A DNA stretch of 64,000 nt from Crocodylus rhombifer (taxonomy: Eukaryota; Chordata; Crocodylia; Crocodylidae): assembly GCA_038503035.1 (NCBI GenBank), contig JAVSML010024012.1, forward strand, positions 342,595-406,594. The letters are read 5' to 3'. Each line of letters begins with the position of its first letter. Position 1 is the stretch's first letter. Below the pieces are notes generated by a model. The model did not search any database and had not been told where the DNA came from. It saw only the letters and a program-made list of their open reading frames with translations. This document shows positions 1-13,300 of this stretch, one piece after another. The translations under genes were made by a program, and so were the position numbers.

Positions 1-3000
1 TTTGAGTGTGTATTTTCTTTGGGGACTTCTTGCAGTGAGCTAGTATGACTTGTGAATATTGATTCTGTGAAATGACTGTTTTTGTTTGCAATTTAATTTC
101 TAAAATTACACCTCTTTCTGACTTCCAGGGCTTTAAACTTTTTTAAAAAGTACATGAAGGCAACTCTAACTGTGCACATTTGGAACCAAATGTCAGCCTC
201 AAACAAAAATGTAAACCCTTACCTTTTAGCTTGGCTAGTTAGTTTTCTTAATTTTACATGTAGTTTATAATAACTTTTGGTTAGATAGACTGGTGTTTGG
301 ACCAAAAATATCAGTACAGAAATGATTAAATATGCTGGTTAGAGTGTTCCATAAACCAATATTGAAGAAACTTCAAAAAACTTTCCTATTAGTGTCTTTA
401 TACATTAATATTCCCTAACGTGTGAAGATTATCACTTTTGCAAGGGAGTCAGATTTTTCTGGGCTGTGTCTGTGGCCAGGGATAGTGCACTGACCACTAG
501 TATGCCTTAATTGTTTCACATTGATAGTGTGATCTGTTCTGTACAAAACAAAAACTGAGACTGAGTTGGCTTTAGTTAAGGGGAAGGAGAAGGAAAAAAA
601 AGGATATAGAGCCTGATGTAATTTACTTAGTTGGTATTATTAACATATTGAAAATTAAAGCATATGTGCTAAAATGAACTTTAGTATTCTGCCTGGAGAA
701 GTTTATTTCCAGGATGTACAAGGTAGCATCATCTTTAGTAGTAGTTTGAACCCTTAGAAGGGTTTTTTGGAGGTTTTTTTTTTAAAGGCAGTTTGTTAGA
801 AGGATTTTTTTTCTTGTTTTAGTTTTTGATGTAGCCAGTGATTCTGAATAATAGTAAGAGGAAAGGTTGCATTGGACTTAAAAACTGTTTTGTTTTGTTT
901 TATGGTGAGGAGTAGTAAATTTGTTACATTAAAATTGACTATACTGGACAAAAAGTGAGAGCCAACTTTGTGAAGGCTAGGCTAGGAAGTACAGGTTCGG
1001 TGTGATGTATATGATGCTCCATAATCCCCTCTTTTTTGCTGGTGTCTCATGCAATGAAACTGAGAGGCTGCAGTAAAGAAAGATAATATGAAGTTCTGTA
1101 TCTGTGTTCAGTACAGTAGCTAATTTTTAAAAAGTTTTCCATTGAAAGTGATATATGCTGTTCTGTGATGGGTCTTCTGTTTTGGAAATTGCTTTCTCAC
1201 CCCCTTAGCCTGGATCTGTTTACATTCTAAATATATGACATTCCCATCTTTTCAAGTTAAGATATTATTGCTATGGGCAAAGATACAGTAATGGACCGTC
1301 CTTGTATATGTTATCATTTTTAATGTATTGAGTAGATGATTATGATCAGGACATTGATATTTTTTAAAACACTGATGTAAGCACTGATATTTGTTAAAAA
1401 AAATTCTGAATTCTGAAGTAATGTATTCCTACATTTTGTAAAATGAATGTAGGAAAAAGTTTATTTTATAATGTTTGAAAAATTGGTATAATATGGGATT
1501 GAGGACAATGAATTACTATGAGAAACTTTGAAAACAGACCCTAACTTTTTTTCTCAACTAAGACAACATTTAATCCTGTGTGTTATGTGGTCACATAATA
1601 GAAACGTCATGGTTAGATCCTCTTACCATCAGCAGGTAGATTATAGCATTTAATGCAAAATTTCACCTTCCCCCCCCATCCGCCAAGAAAAATCCTCTAA
1701 CCCCTCTTTTTCTCCCCTGGTAGTGTAGATCCTTATAGCTGCCTCAGCATATACATGCAGGCAGGGTCAGGAGCTTAACTACTTGAGGGAAGCAGGTGTT
1801 AACCACCTGACTGCTTAAGTTACTTGTCTGTTCTGGATGACACATTTGGTTTTTGCAAAATTAGTGTCATTTAAGGAAAAAAAGTTACTGGCAATTCAAG
1901 TTTTGTGAAAAGTTTTCCCTAGCGTGAGCTAAACTGTCGACCTCATGGCTTTGTTTATGCCACTTTTGCATGGAAAGCAAATATTCCACTGAGATAAATC
2001 TGATTCCAAGTGGTATATTTTCAAATTTAATTTACATTTGTGTATCTTATTGCAATTGTGTATACAAGCTGGGTAATTACATGCTCACATGACCAAGTAA
2101 ACACAGGGCAGAAACAATTGTGGTATTAAAATGCTACTGTACATTGAAAGAAACAGTAACTACAAACTTAGTTACTATACAAAGACTACATTTTTGTCTT
2201 TGGTCCTGGGTATGCCTGTAAACTGCATCTGGCTGGAGGGCTTGGTGGCATCATGATGGGGCTACTTTTGGCAAGGTAGCTCCTATAAAATACCACAGTG
2301 TTGCAACTTCTAGAGTAATGCAAATTTAGGACACCCCAAAAACCTAGCCTCCTCTGACTTGTGGATATTTCTTGATTGGAAAAAGGCTAAGGGACATCAC
2401 CCTTACAGAAATGCTCCCTTGTTGAGGTGTTAGGCCATCAGCAACAGCTTTAATCTACTGCTCTTTGGCAGAAGCTACAACCACTGAACATCTGGACTCA
2501 GTTTGGCCTTTGTACTGTATCTCAGTGGAGGGATGATGGGTCTAGGGCAGCCTTCACTCGACCATACTCTTGCCTAGGTGTATGTGTTGAAGGTCTTGGT
2601 GCAATCTATACTGGCGAATCTGACTAGACCTATAATGTGTACACCGTGATGCAGAAGATTGACAGTTGTCTATTAATTTTTGTCTTTGTGCAAATCTCCC
2701 ACTCTTACCAGTGGAGTTTCTGAGTTGATTGAAGGTAGTAGTATACTGACCTAATTATATTCGACCTGGAATCATGGAAATCATTTAAAAACATAATTTG
2801 ATCCTCTTAACGGAATGCTTTTTATCCTTTTTTTTCTCAACTCCCCTAAAAAAAACTTAATATTCAGTCCAGTAGATGGAATTTACATATGTTAGTAAAA
2901 CTCATTCTATAGCTTTTTGTAAAGAGTTGGAGGCTCAAAGGAGTGCACTTCTTATATTTTACATTAATATATAAAGGGGATTTTTAATATATCAGAGACA

Positions 3001-3690
3001 CTGAATTCAGGGCAACTAAAGTTAATACAACTCATGAATAGATATCTACATGTGCTCTCGTAAAACTCATTTTTAATTAGTTCCCCATAACCTCTCTGAT
3101 TGTTGGGTATAGTCCAAACAACTTCCTTTATGATCTCGCACTGTCACTGACATTCTTTGACCAACTAAAGAACTTCTGCTGCGGTCTTCCTTTTCCATTC
3201 AGTAATAATGTCTGTTAACACGTCCTTTGGTTGACCTCTTTCTGCTCCTGTCCACTTTTCCCTGAAGTATTGTGTTGGCTGAAATGCTCTCTTACAATGT
3301 GACCAAATCAACTCAATTTTTACTACTAACCATGTCAAAGAGGCAGTAGCCTCTCATGCCTCAGTAGTTGATTTGTCCTATGAGCTATAAACACTGTCGT
3401 TAAGGGTAGTCCATAATACCTCATTTCAAAGCTCATAATCTGTCTTTTTTGTACATTTACACTCACGTTCCTGCTTTAATGGATGCATAGAGCTGTTGCC
3501 ATTACCATTTATCTAAAATGGATCTCTCTTTTAATGGAAATAATACTACCTTAAAGATTTTTGGATAGTTTTTCCAATGCTGCTGTTGCTGTTTTTATCT
3601 TTATTTCTCTGTCTAATCTATAGTCACCTGTGATAATGGCTCCCAAACATTTAAAGGACTTTATTTTTCCCAAGATGCCTTTCTTCAATA
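1..3690. other. Intron stretch, nothing recognised
   Basis: AT-rich intron with short A and T runs. No open frame of 60 codons or more, no target-duplicated element and no RNA gene was recognised on either strand. Confidence 0.6.
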
Positions 3691-4050
3691 CACCTCTGAG
3701 CCACTTCTAAATGGCCAGAGGCTGTACACCCTTGGGCCACACTGCCAGTGACCATAGGCTCTGGGGACCATGTACCCCCCCCTCCCTTCCCTACTGCAGT
3801 GTGCACCCAGGCACACTACTCTCCCCCACTCCCCTGCTGTTGCTCCCCATATCCCTCTGCTGCAGGGTATACTTGGGTGTCCTGTATACCATTCCACCCC
3901 CTAATGCAGAGGCAGGAAGTGAAAGCTGGAGGGATGGGGAGCCTGGAGCCAGAGCAATGGGGAGGAGGGCTGCTGTGTGGGAACCCGGGACTACAGTTTA
4001 CACCCATTGTGGTATGTGGCCTGGCAGTTGGATAGGGCTACTTCAGTATA
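3690..4050. repeat. GC-rich insert, unclassified
   Basis: A block with a sharp rise in GC and C-runs between AT-rich flanks. It opens overlapping frames in several registers, as low-complexity GC-rich sequence does. The texture resembles the interiors of the GC-rich hAT elements elsewhere in the window, but I could not find its termini or a target duplication. The edges are approximate. Confidence 0.35.
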
Positions 4051-4084
4051 CTGGTATATATGATTTATTACCTTGGCACAAAAA

Positions 4085-4832
4085 TAAGTATGTGCTAATC
4101 AAACCTGCTGAAACAAAGTTGGGTGGTACTGTCAATACAAAGGTGGATCAGAATACAGAAGGAACTGAAGGATCTTGAGCACTGGAATAATAGAAATGGG
4201 AGGAAATTTAACAGTAGAAAACGCAACTTCACTTAGGACCCAAGTAGATGAGCTGGGGGCCATTCAGGCAAGTATATTTGAGGAAGAGAAAGACCTCACT
4301 GTTTTAATTGATCACATTATGATTAGCAAGCAACCAGTGTGGTGCATCCATGAACAATGCAAATACAGTCTAAGATGTATCAAGAGAGGTATTTTGTAAA
4401 GATCTCAACAGGCCTGTATACAGATTTTGTCACCCAGCATCTGAAAATATGAACTCAAGTTGGAACAGGTCTAAAGAAAAGGGATATTATTATATTAAAG
4501 GAAATGTATAGAACCTTTTTTTTGAGAGGGGACTCAAAGATCAGAGCAAAATGAAGACTGAGAGGGAAAATAACGTATTAGGGGTTAACGCCTAGGGTTG
4601 TAGAAGAGTTGAGAATAATTTTAGCACAGGAAGAAATCAGTGAAAGCTAGAGACAAATATATTTACAATGGAAAATTAAAAGCAGGTCTCTAACCATCAG
4701 AGAAGCAATGTTAGTTTTAGATGGAGTGTAATAAGCTTGCAGAAGGGATTATGTGACATGATTGCCAGCAATAGTAGTGGACTGGACTTGATAACCCAGG
4801 AAGTCCCTTTCTGTCTTATGCTCTTAGGACTT
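4085..4832 (+). mobile_element. Old CR1 LINE fragment, 3' end
   Basis: A decayed sense-strand CR1. The stretch around 4195-4400 reads like the segment after the CR1 reverse transcriptase core (GNLTVENATS, then EEEKDLTVLIDHIM, then RCIKRGIL), comparable to the CR1 pattern of a cysteine-rich label, LGVLVDH and CIRRGI. The 3' end near 4775-4832 has the typical CR1 tail wording, 'ggacttgata' followed by 'gaagtcccttt'. Many stops and indels make it clearly inactive, and it is older than the other CR1 copies in the window. The 5' end is truncated and approximate. Confidence 0.6.
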
Positions 4833-5189
4833 TACTGTACCTTACACAGGTTTCCCTGGGATTTGAAGTTAAACATCTAAAATGTTGATCTATAAATACT
4901 ATATTACCAGGGATTAAAAATTAATATTTCGATGCTTAGTTCTGGACCAGTGCCAAATATGTAGGGTTACACCTCTAGGCTCTTGGTGGTCTTAAAATGA
5001 GGTTCTGTTTGAAACGCAAGTCTGCAAACTGGACTGCTTTATTCAACTTGCCTCTTTTTGTGTATTTTGAATCACATAATTTTATTTTAGTGACTAAAGT
5101 TTCTGCTGCTTTTTTGTGTTGGGGATGCAAAGATAGTGCTGTTGGGAGAAAATGTTCCTCCTTGTTAATAATCAGCAAAATTGTTACTG

Positions 5190-5645
5190 TGGGTGCATCT
5201 ACACTTGTGCTTAACTGTGCAGTAGATTAATTTGCTGCAGTGTAAAGCATCATAGTCTGCACGGGCAATACTATTGGACTGCAGCAAACTAATTTTTGCT
5301 ACTGTAAGATAATACTGTCAGGGTCAGTGCTGTTTTACGGTGGCAAAAATAATGGTGCCTAAACACATGTAAACTCTGACTTGGGTGTAAATTGTTCTTG
5401 ATTAGCCCAAGCAGCAGGAGGCCAGACCTCCTGCCTGCTGCATTGCCTCATATCTGTGCTCTTTGGGAGTTCTCGTGCTTCAGTTAGTCCTGACACTGTG
5501 ACCCATAGCATGGGGCTGGCCACCCAATCCTGCTGCCAACCTGCAGATGCTCCACCCCAGCTCAAACTGCTGCAGTCCCTGGTGCATGTGCAGACACTGC
5601 ACAGGACTTTATCATACCTCACTAACTGAACATGTAGATGCACCC
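5190..5645. mobile_element. MITE with terminal inverted repeats
   Basis: The left end TGGGTGCATCTACA is mirrored at the right end (TGTAGATGCACCCA ends at 5646). The interior has no coding capacity. I did not find a convincing target duplication, so the superfamily is open. A short look-alike of its interior (gcatttaatgcacgc) occurs near 53421. Confidence 0.55.
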
Positions 5646-6424
5646 AGTTTGTATCAGCTACACTTACGAAAATCCACTCAGGTGAGTTGGAATAAAACGT
5701 TGTATATTAGTGTGAGGGGTATGATCGGACAATGTAAATAGAGCAAGAATTGCATGGTGGTTGCTGGGGACATTATTTTGAAGACTGAGGAGCGGTATAT
5801 GTGTAACAGATTATGCAAACCAAATTGAACTCTAAAAGTGATGTCTTAGGAAAAGAAACTAGCTTGAATTTCTGATCTTAAGTGGCACTTGGAAAAGACA
5901 GATGTGCTTGGGTTTCAAGTAACTTTTTCTTTTTGAATCAGGCATATATTGAATGTGGAATTCTAGTCAATTTATTGGGTAGTGGTGGCTTCTTGTGGGC
6001 TAAGATCAAGTGTTGTGTATTGCTGCAGTAGTTGTATATCCCAGCTGTTGAGGTTGGCACCCACCCCATGGCTCGCTTGTAAATGAGTGTAGTAATATCT
6101 CTGTGCCATGCTGTTGCAGTTGCAAAGGTGCTCGATCTTGAACCTCCTTAATTGGAAGGGTATATGAGTTGTGTTCTTGTCTTCCGTTTAAAATTTGTCT
6201 GGTTTGTTGATCTTGGCACTCCAAAAGGGTATGTCTTATGAGTACTGTTTCAGCGGGTGTGTTTTGATAGGAGCTAAAACAATGTGGGAGGTGCATTTGT
6301 AATCTGCGTTGTGTTTGACCTTTGCTTTTGTAGTTTACGTTGGAAGTGTCTAGAGACTAGGTGTCCCTTTTTTGTTTCTGTACAAATTTAAAGAAACATA
6401 GGCAAAGGGGATAGACAGGAGGGG

Positions 6425-6540
6425 AAGTAAAGGCACAGAGAGATGAAACAACTAGCTCAAGGTAACACTGTAAATTGGTAGGTAGTCTTAAGTGGGACCC
6501 TAGTGTTGCGTCCCAATGGAATGCTCTTTGCTAGACTGTT
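6425..6540 (+). repeat. MIR/L2-like SINE fragment
   Basis: The order of words 'ggcacagagagatgaaac', 'ctagctcaaggtaacac' and 'tgggaccctagtg' matches the layout of the MIR/L2 3' region (low-stringency match from memory). It would be an ancient amniote repeat, heavily decayed. Confidence 0.45.
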
Positions 6541-6562
6541 TATTGTTTGTTTCCAACATTTA

Positions 6563-6670
6563 GGTCTGAATCCTGCAAACATTTTAAATATACATATAAC
6601 TTTGGTGTGTATAGTTCCATTGACTTAAATAAAACTATTTATGTAAAGGCATGCATAAAAACTTGTTTGT
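6563..6670. repeat. Sauropsid interspersed repeat fragment
   Basis: Begins 'tctgaatcctgcaaac' and continues 'agttccattgacttaaat', the wording of a common sauropsid repeat whose two halves are near-palindromic. I cannot name the family with certainty. Confidence 0.3.
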
Positions 6671-9127
6671 GGACCTAAAGCTGTAGTTTTTTGTCACATG
6701 AGACTTGCCGTTTAAAGCAAGAAGTTTTGTTGAACTTCTAGTTAGAAGGGGGAAAAATAAGAGGAGTGTTAACCCCATTTTGAGTTGAGTCCAATTTCAT
6801 TGTTGTTTAGTATTCAGGCAGTAAGCTGAAGAAGCCCAAAGCTAGTCATTTTGTGTTAGGGAAAAGTGGTGTAGGCACTGTTAGGACCACTATTAAGTTT
6901 TTCTTTTGTTGTTCTTTCCATTCATAGTCATTTTCCCCTATCTCTCCCAATCTTTGTCCAGGTCTCCGAATTTTCTCCATATTTTTTGTTTGAGAGTGTT
7001 TCTTAATCTAGCTTTATGCTATTGTATGTTCCTTGTCTAAGAAAGCCCGTTCTTTTAGTTCTGTTTTCTTTGGCTCATAGCATGTTTCTTCTGTTTCTCT
7101 TTTATTTCATTAATGGTGCAGGCATAACCACTGGTGGTTTGGGCAACGCCAAGGTGGTAACTGTTTTATACACAGAAGGGCCACTGAGAAAAAATGTCTG
7201 ATATTTCTAAACAAAAATGGACATTGTTCCCTGCCTTTGTGATCATGGTGTCAATTTACACAGATCGATCCAAAATCTGAGTAGTTTTGGGAGATGAGTG
7301 AGTGAGCTTGGGAAATGCGTACTATTCTCTTTCACACATACATATGTAGCGGATCTGTGACACAGGCAGAGAAGAAAATAGAGCACTGTTTATAATGTTG
7401 TCAAATAATAATTGACTCACTTGACTGCATGTTACTTGACCACACTCAAAAATTGTCAAATATTTTATGAAGCCAAGAATGTCCTTGTGTAAGTTGTGGC
7501 TTACCTGTTGTATTGCATCATAGTGTCATTCATTAGCAAGGGCAGGAGTAAAGGCTTACTTGCTCCTCAATCCTGTAGGATTCGGGAGACACACGCTCCG
7601 TTTAGGAGAAGCCACCTTCTGGCCTGCCACTTCCTCTTCCTCTGCCCCCTTAAACCATGTGGGGCTAGAAGGAGTTACTCTGTGCTAAGGGAAGAACCCA
7701 AATCAGCAGTATAGGAAAGCTTCTCATAATGGCCATCTGCTGTGATTGCAGACATCTCCAAATACAAACAACAAAATGCTTGAAGAGTTGGCCAGCTGCC
7801 TGCTTAAAATAATTGCATTTTAAAAACTGACATTTGTATTCTATAGTTGCTGTGTGTATTTTATTCATATTTCCTTTTCTTTCTTTTGGAGCATTTTGAG
7901 TTGACTGTGATTTTGAGATAAGTCAAAGAAAAGAACTATTTAGTCTTGAATATGTTTCACATGTAACATTTAATATTGACAGTTATAAAAAACACATTAC
8001 ATTTTTACAATTTAATTGTTTCTCAATAACAGTTAACTCTTATGTGTTTCTTTATTTATTTTTTAATTATTAGATGTGCTGAAGATTAAAGTTTCCCTTT
8101 ACATTAGTAAAATATTCTAAGCATTTATTAGAACAACATTTGACCAATCAGTTTACCACATATTTTTTTGACTGGTCAAATACCAAACCTTATTTGGTGA
8201 AGGCCCTTGAGAGTTATCACTCAGCAAGCCTGGGTTGGAGCTACCAGAGGCCACAAGTATAGGGTTTTCTGTATGGCAGATAGCCTTGGCTTCATAGGAT
8301 CATGCATCCTGTCTACCAGCTTTTAGGAGAAAAGCCCCATGGCATCTTTGGTTAAAATACAAATTTCTTCCTTTCTTCTCACCCCCAGTAGGTGAAGCAT
8401 GAAGCTAGGTGTTGATGAGAGGTTTCTTAAGGAGCACTGTTCCTCTTGTGACTTCTTCCATAGGTTTTTGAGCTGGTTAGAGTGATTTGTGATTGATTTA
8501 ATATAGCAGTGTTTGTAAATGTCTCAGATTTCCTGAGACAAAAACCTGTAATTGTGAAAAGGTAACATTTTACATTTAAACTGAACTTAAACATTAAATT
8601 TAATAACCTTTTAAAAAATTAATGTTTCCAAAATGAACATATCTCCTTCGAATGCTGTTGTTGTGCTTAATGATAGATCACTTAAAAATATAAGGACTTC
8701 CGTTTGAGTGGTTGATGCCTGGTTTTAGGAGGCTAAGGCCCATGATATGTTGAAAGTGCACCATATAAGCTGTTTTAAAATGTGAATAAAATTATGGTTA
8801 TTGATGTCTCTATTTTTGGAGGGTGTTTCGGGTTGGTAGGCTACAAGATATTGTGGTTAGTGTATTGCTTTGGGGGGTGGGGGTTGTGTGTGTATGGAGG
8901 CTAGAAGATGCCTGTTTTATTGTCCCTGTGTTGGCATTATAAATGAAAACATTTGAATTTGGGTTGGCCCATACACCTGTGGGAGGCAGTTCACAGATGG
9001 GCGGTTAGCTTCAAAACATTTCTTAAAAACAAAAACACTCAAACAGTCCCCTGCAAATTCTTACTTCTAAAAACATTCTTGTATAAGTTCTAATGATTTT
9101 TGACGTAACTGATTTACCTTTTCAATT
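6671..9127. other. Intron stretch, nothing recognised
   Basis: AT-rich intron with a few C/T-rich patches. I see no coding, RNA or well-bounded mobile feature. Confidence 0.5.
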
Positions 9128-9135
9128 GTTTAGAT

Positions 9136-9461
9136 CAGGGGTTCTTAACTAACTGAAATTTAGCATTTCCTTCAATTATGAATGTAGGCAACAAACCACA
9201 GTAGTATTAGCAGTACCTGTGACTTTGTCACGAATAGATATCACAGATATTTTCATATCACATTACAGTTGTTGCAGATATCTCGGAATATCGTTTACAC
9301 TCATCACTACTTTGAAATTACAGTAGTTATTAGACCCGCCACAGGATTGCACACGATTGCAGTCTTCCTGTCTACAGACACTCATTATTCTGAGACAGGG
9401 TCCATAGGCTTCACCACACTGCCAAAGGGGTCCATGGTACAAAAAAGGTTAAGAACCCCTG
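9136..9461. mobile_element. hAT-type MITE, perfect 8-bp target duplication
   Basis: A 326-bp element with ends CAGGGGTTCTTAAC and GTTAAGAACCCCTG, which are exact inverted repeats. It is flanked by the perfect 8-bp direct repeat gtttagat (9128-9135 and 9462-9469). An 8-bp duplication with CAGGG/CCCTG ends is the hallmark of hAT transposition. There is no coding capacity, so it is non-autonomous. It belongs to the same broad group as the copies at 17135, 36842, 49566 and 63295. Confidence 0.9.
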
Positions 9462-9682
9462 GTTTAGATACAAGTTTCTCTTGTCCTAGCAATGTTCTAA
9501 ATTTGTCACAGGGTATATGTATGATATGTAGAACTCATTGTTTACTTTGTCTACTTTACATTTTACACACGCTACTATATTTTATGTGAGTTTGTATGCT
9601 GATGTAAGTTTCTGTGATGTACAGAATAGACGAGTGTTCTCTGGTGATAGCTTCCTACTGTAGGAATTGTTACAGTGCCTCA

Positions 9683-9696
9683 CCACTAGGTGGCAG
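9683..9696 (+). promoter_or_regulatory. CTCF core motif match (forward)
   Basis: CCACTAGGTGGCAG fits the CTCF core consensus CCASYAGRKGGCRS at all 14 positions. It lies in unique-looking intron about 90 bp before the 60-bp tandem duplication. A motif match alone does not show occupancy. Confidence 0.55.
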
Positions 9697-9783
9697 GGAG
9701 CCAATAACAACCTATTTGTATTGAGCAAATTGCTGCCTCAGTGAAATTGACTCCAGCTGTTGAGACACAATTTTTATGCTAAC

Positions 9784-9903
9784 GTAACTTAGACCAGTGA
9801 ATATTTACTTCTGACTTTCCAAGGAATATTACTGCCCTGACATGTAACTTAGACCAGTGAATATTTACTTTTGACTTTCCAAGGAATATTACTGCCCTGA
9901 CAT
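9784..9903. repeat. 60-bp tandem duplication
   Basis: Two head-to-tail copies of a 60-base unit (9784-9843 and 9844-9903) that differ at one base (c versus t in the 'actt.tgac' word). Neither copy has internal repetition or transposon ends. The near-identity points to a recent duplication or to an assembly artefact. Confidence 0.95.
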
Positions 9904-10254
9904 GGAACAATTTTAGTGCGTTTGTATTCTGAATAGAGTCAGTTATTGTTCCTGCTACGTATGTGCATAAAGTTACTGGCTGCTTGCAGGATGAGACTCA
10001 GTTGTATTACTTAAATAATATTATAAATGACTTGTAATTACCATATCTTATTTTTATTTTTTCCAATTTGCTGTAATTACAGTAGTGTCTGAGTCTTGTT
10101 GGTTTTAACCATGAATTTAAAAGTCAGAAGCTACTTGACAATAAGCTGACAGTGTGATCATAGCACTGACTATCATTCCTAACCAATATGATCTCATTGT
10201 ATCTTTGTATTCTCTCCTCCCTCTCCTCAAATTTGTGTGTGTCTATTTTTTTTT

Positions 10255-10375
10255 CTTATTCTGAAGCACTTTGGGTCAGGAAGTGTCTTGTTTGCTCTGT
10301 TTATATAGTGCCTACTACCGTTTTGCTTCCAGTCTATGACGGGCTCCTCAGCACTATGGTAATGTAATAAAAAAT
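10255..10375 (+). repeat. Possible ancient amniote repeat
   Basis: The run 'tttatatagtgcctac', then 'gggctcctcagcactatgg', then 'aatgtaataaaaa' resembles a widespread decayed sauropsid repeat. The classification is from memory and weak. Confidence 0.3.
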
Positions 10376-13300
10376 GTTTAAGTTCTTTTCTTTTTTAAAA
10401 TCATTGCAAATGGTGGACTTGATGGCATCTGCTAGAGAGCCTGCAAATTACTCAGAGGTTTGATAAATAACAAAACAATAACTACTAACCCTTCCAAAAT
10501 ACCCAGGTACTGCTCAGTATGGGCATGACAAGTTACTAGGCCAAGGTGTTTTTGAGATGTGCTTCTGTAAAATTGCTTATTTTTTTTAAAGTGAGATTAC
10601 TCTGAAGTCTGGTACCTTATGAGAACTGTCTCATTACCCCACACTTTTTAAAAATCTTATGGCAGAGGATCAGAAATGTAAAATTTAGATATATAGAGAA
10701 GATGAGTGTTGAAATCAGGTTTGTAATGAACAAATGTTCAAAACCATAATTACAGAGAGACCCCTGTATCCATTATTCTAGTTATATTTTTACTTTGCAT
10801 ACTCTTCTGTACTTGATGAGTTTCCCCTACATTAAACTCTGTGTACACAGGATTAAAATCTATTATTCTTTATAGTTGTGAATTTACACCACTGACAAAG
10901 TACCAGTCATTGAGTAAATAGTTTGCTCTCTGTGATTTCAGCTTTGCTTCCCATCTGAATATATTCCCATGTATACAGTGTTTGATACAAATAGAAAATA
11001 ATTCTGTTTTCATCTTTCATGAAAGCAGGTATATTCTTGCCAGCACCCCGTTTGAGTAACAGTTGAGTTCTGGGGAATTCTGCAGGAGGGAGGTGTAAGA
11101 GAAATGGTAACTGGGCAGTTGAAGGACAGAATAATCGACCTTCACTTGCTACTCTAGTTGTTTAAGCCCTTGTTGCCTTAGTTACTTCCTTTAGCCAAAA
11201 GGAAGGACTGGTGGTTATGTGAAAGGATGAATTTTCCAGAATACACCTGTCCCATTCAGTTGTAAGGTTATAGAACTTATAGGTTGTAGGTTATAGAATG
11301 GGACAGATGCTTTACATCATCCAGGGGAATATTATTTACCCCTTTTGACCTTCAAAAGTTGTGTATCCTGCCCCAATTCTGTGCAACTCACTGTAAAAGT
11401 ACTTCCTTCTGAACCTATAGAAAAACTGGTTTGATTTCCTTCTCCAGTGCAGAAGCACTTTGGGGGCGGGGGGAATTGCAGGATATTTAGGGTTAAAGTT
11501 AGTTTTATTTGCTCCAAGTACCATTTTTGGCTACTGCTGGTGTGGTTAAATTACACTATAATCTTAAATTGAAGTGAGGACTCCTTGATCAGCAACCTCT
11601 CTTGGCCAACGATCAGATAAAAATATGTGCATCTGAATTAGTCTGCCATGTAAAATAGTAGGAAAAGACCTGTTGTGTCATCATGTCTATCAGAATAATT
11701 TGGCATGGTATTCTCAGATGATTTCTCTGGATGTTTTTCAAAATATGTAAGTCAAAGAGTTCCTGTCACTTTGGATAATTATGGTTTCCTGATAATTTCA
11801 GTTCTGCTTTGTTTGATTTACTACATTTACTTTAAATTATACATTTTGGTCGCTGATTTTTACTGATGTTCATTTTATTACGTATGATTCCTAGATCCTT
11901 CTCATTGGTTATCACATAGTCAAGCTGTCCATTTAATTATTTTTAAAATACTAAGTTCTTCTAGAACCTTAAACATTTTTGTGTTCTCAGTTTTTTCCAC
12001 TTGTCTCATGATCAGGGAACCAGAAGAACATACAGCCTTCTAATATAAACTTGTTGATATGTAAAACATATAAAACATGCATAACTATTTTAAGTGTAAT
12101 GTGCAAATAGGATATGACCTTTATATGGACGTAGTAGCAAAATTCAGTATGCTTTTGGGCATCTCTTTACAGAAATAATGCTGTTTATGGACCAGTGATG
12201 GAAAATTCCTTTGCATAATGTATGCACAGAGCTATGTGTTCTTAAAATGCTATGCTTTAATGTGGATTATTTCAAGTTTTATCAATAGATTTCAGTCAGT
12301 GACTGAAGTTGTTTCTTTTGTTTATTTTTAAAACAAATAGACTTAAACTGAAGCAGTTGAAAAGTATATTGAGAAATTACAGAACAAATATTGTATTTTA
12401 CAACTTGTTAACCCTTTGTAATTTACTACAGACAAACTAAACTGGAGCGGAAAGATGAAGGAAAATTAATAAGGAATGTGATTGTGGGGACTTGAAAGAC
12501 ATGGACTTAATTATTGGTCATTATTAATCTTAATAGTTAAAAAGGGGGGTGCAGAGAGAGAGAGACAACAAAAATATCAGTTTATATTGACAGTTTACCT
12601 ACCAGTTGGCACTTCCCTAAGTATTTTGAGATGTTTTGTTGGATGAGGTTCAGCAACAAAGCTGGTTTTTTGTAGTTATCATTTAATTAGCTATACAAAA
12701 CTCTAACATTCTTCATTCAGTATGCAGGTGTTGCAGGTTTACAGTCCAGCCATTAACATGAGAGGTGCTTTGTACCCAGAAACAATCAGATTAAAATTGA
12801 ATCCTAGCAGGGGAGTTGCAGGGAGGGGTTTGTTTTGTTTTTTGGTTTGCTTGTTGGATTAAGAATACAGTTAATTCTAAAGCCCTAAAACTTTATCCAA
12901 GTGAGAGTGTATATTGGTTATTTTCAATTACTTCTACCGTATTAAAGAATTGTCATTATACACATCAGTTGTTTTAGCAACCCATTTCTCTTGTCTATTT
13001 CAAGGAAACCTTTAATGAAATAAGTGGAAGTTATGTTGAATAAGTGGCACAGATTTAAGCGCACAATTTTATTGTTGCTTCCTCAAAATAAAACAAAAAC
13101 CCTTGATTAAAAATATCGTATGCCATTATAATGAATGGCAGTCTGAGCTTACTGACTTTGAAGATATCTTACAGTCTTAAGCATTCCCAAAAGAGGAGTC
13201 AGTGCTCTAGTTTTAGGATAAAGACATTTATTAAGACAATGTTCCCTGGCATTTTATCCCTTTAAAAGATGGAAGAATTTAGCACCAATCTTTGCTAATC

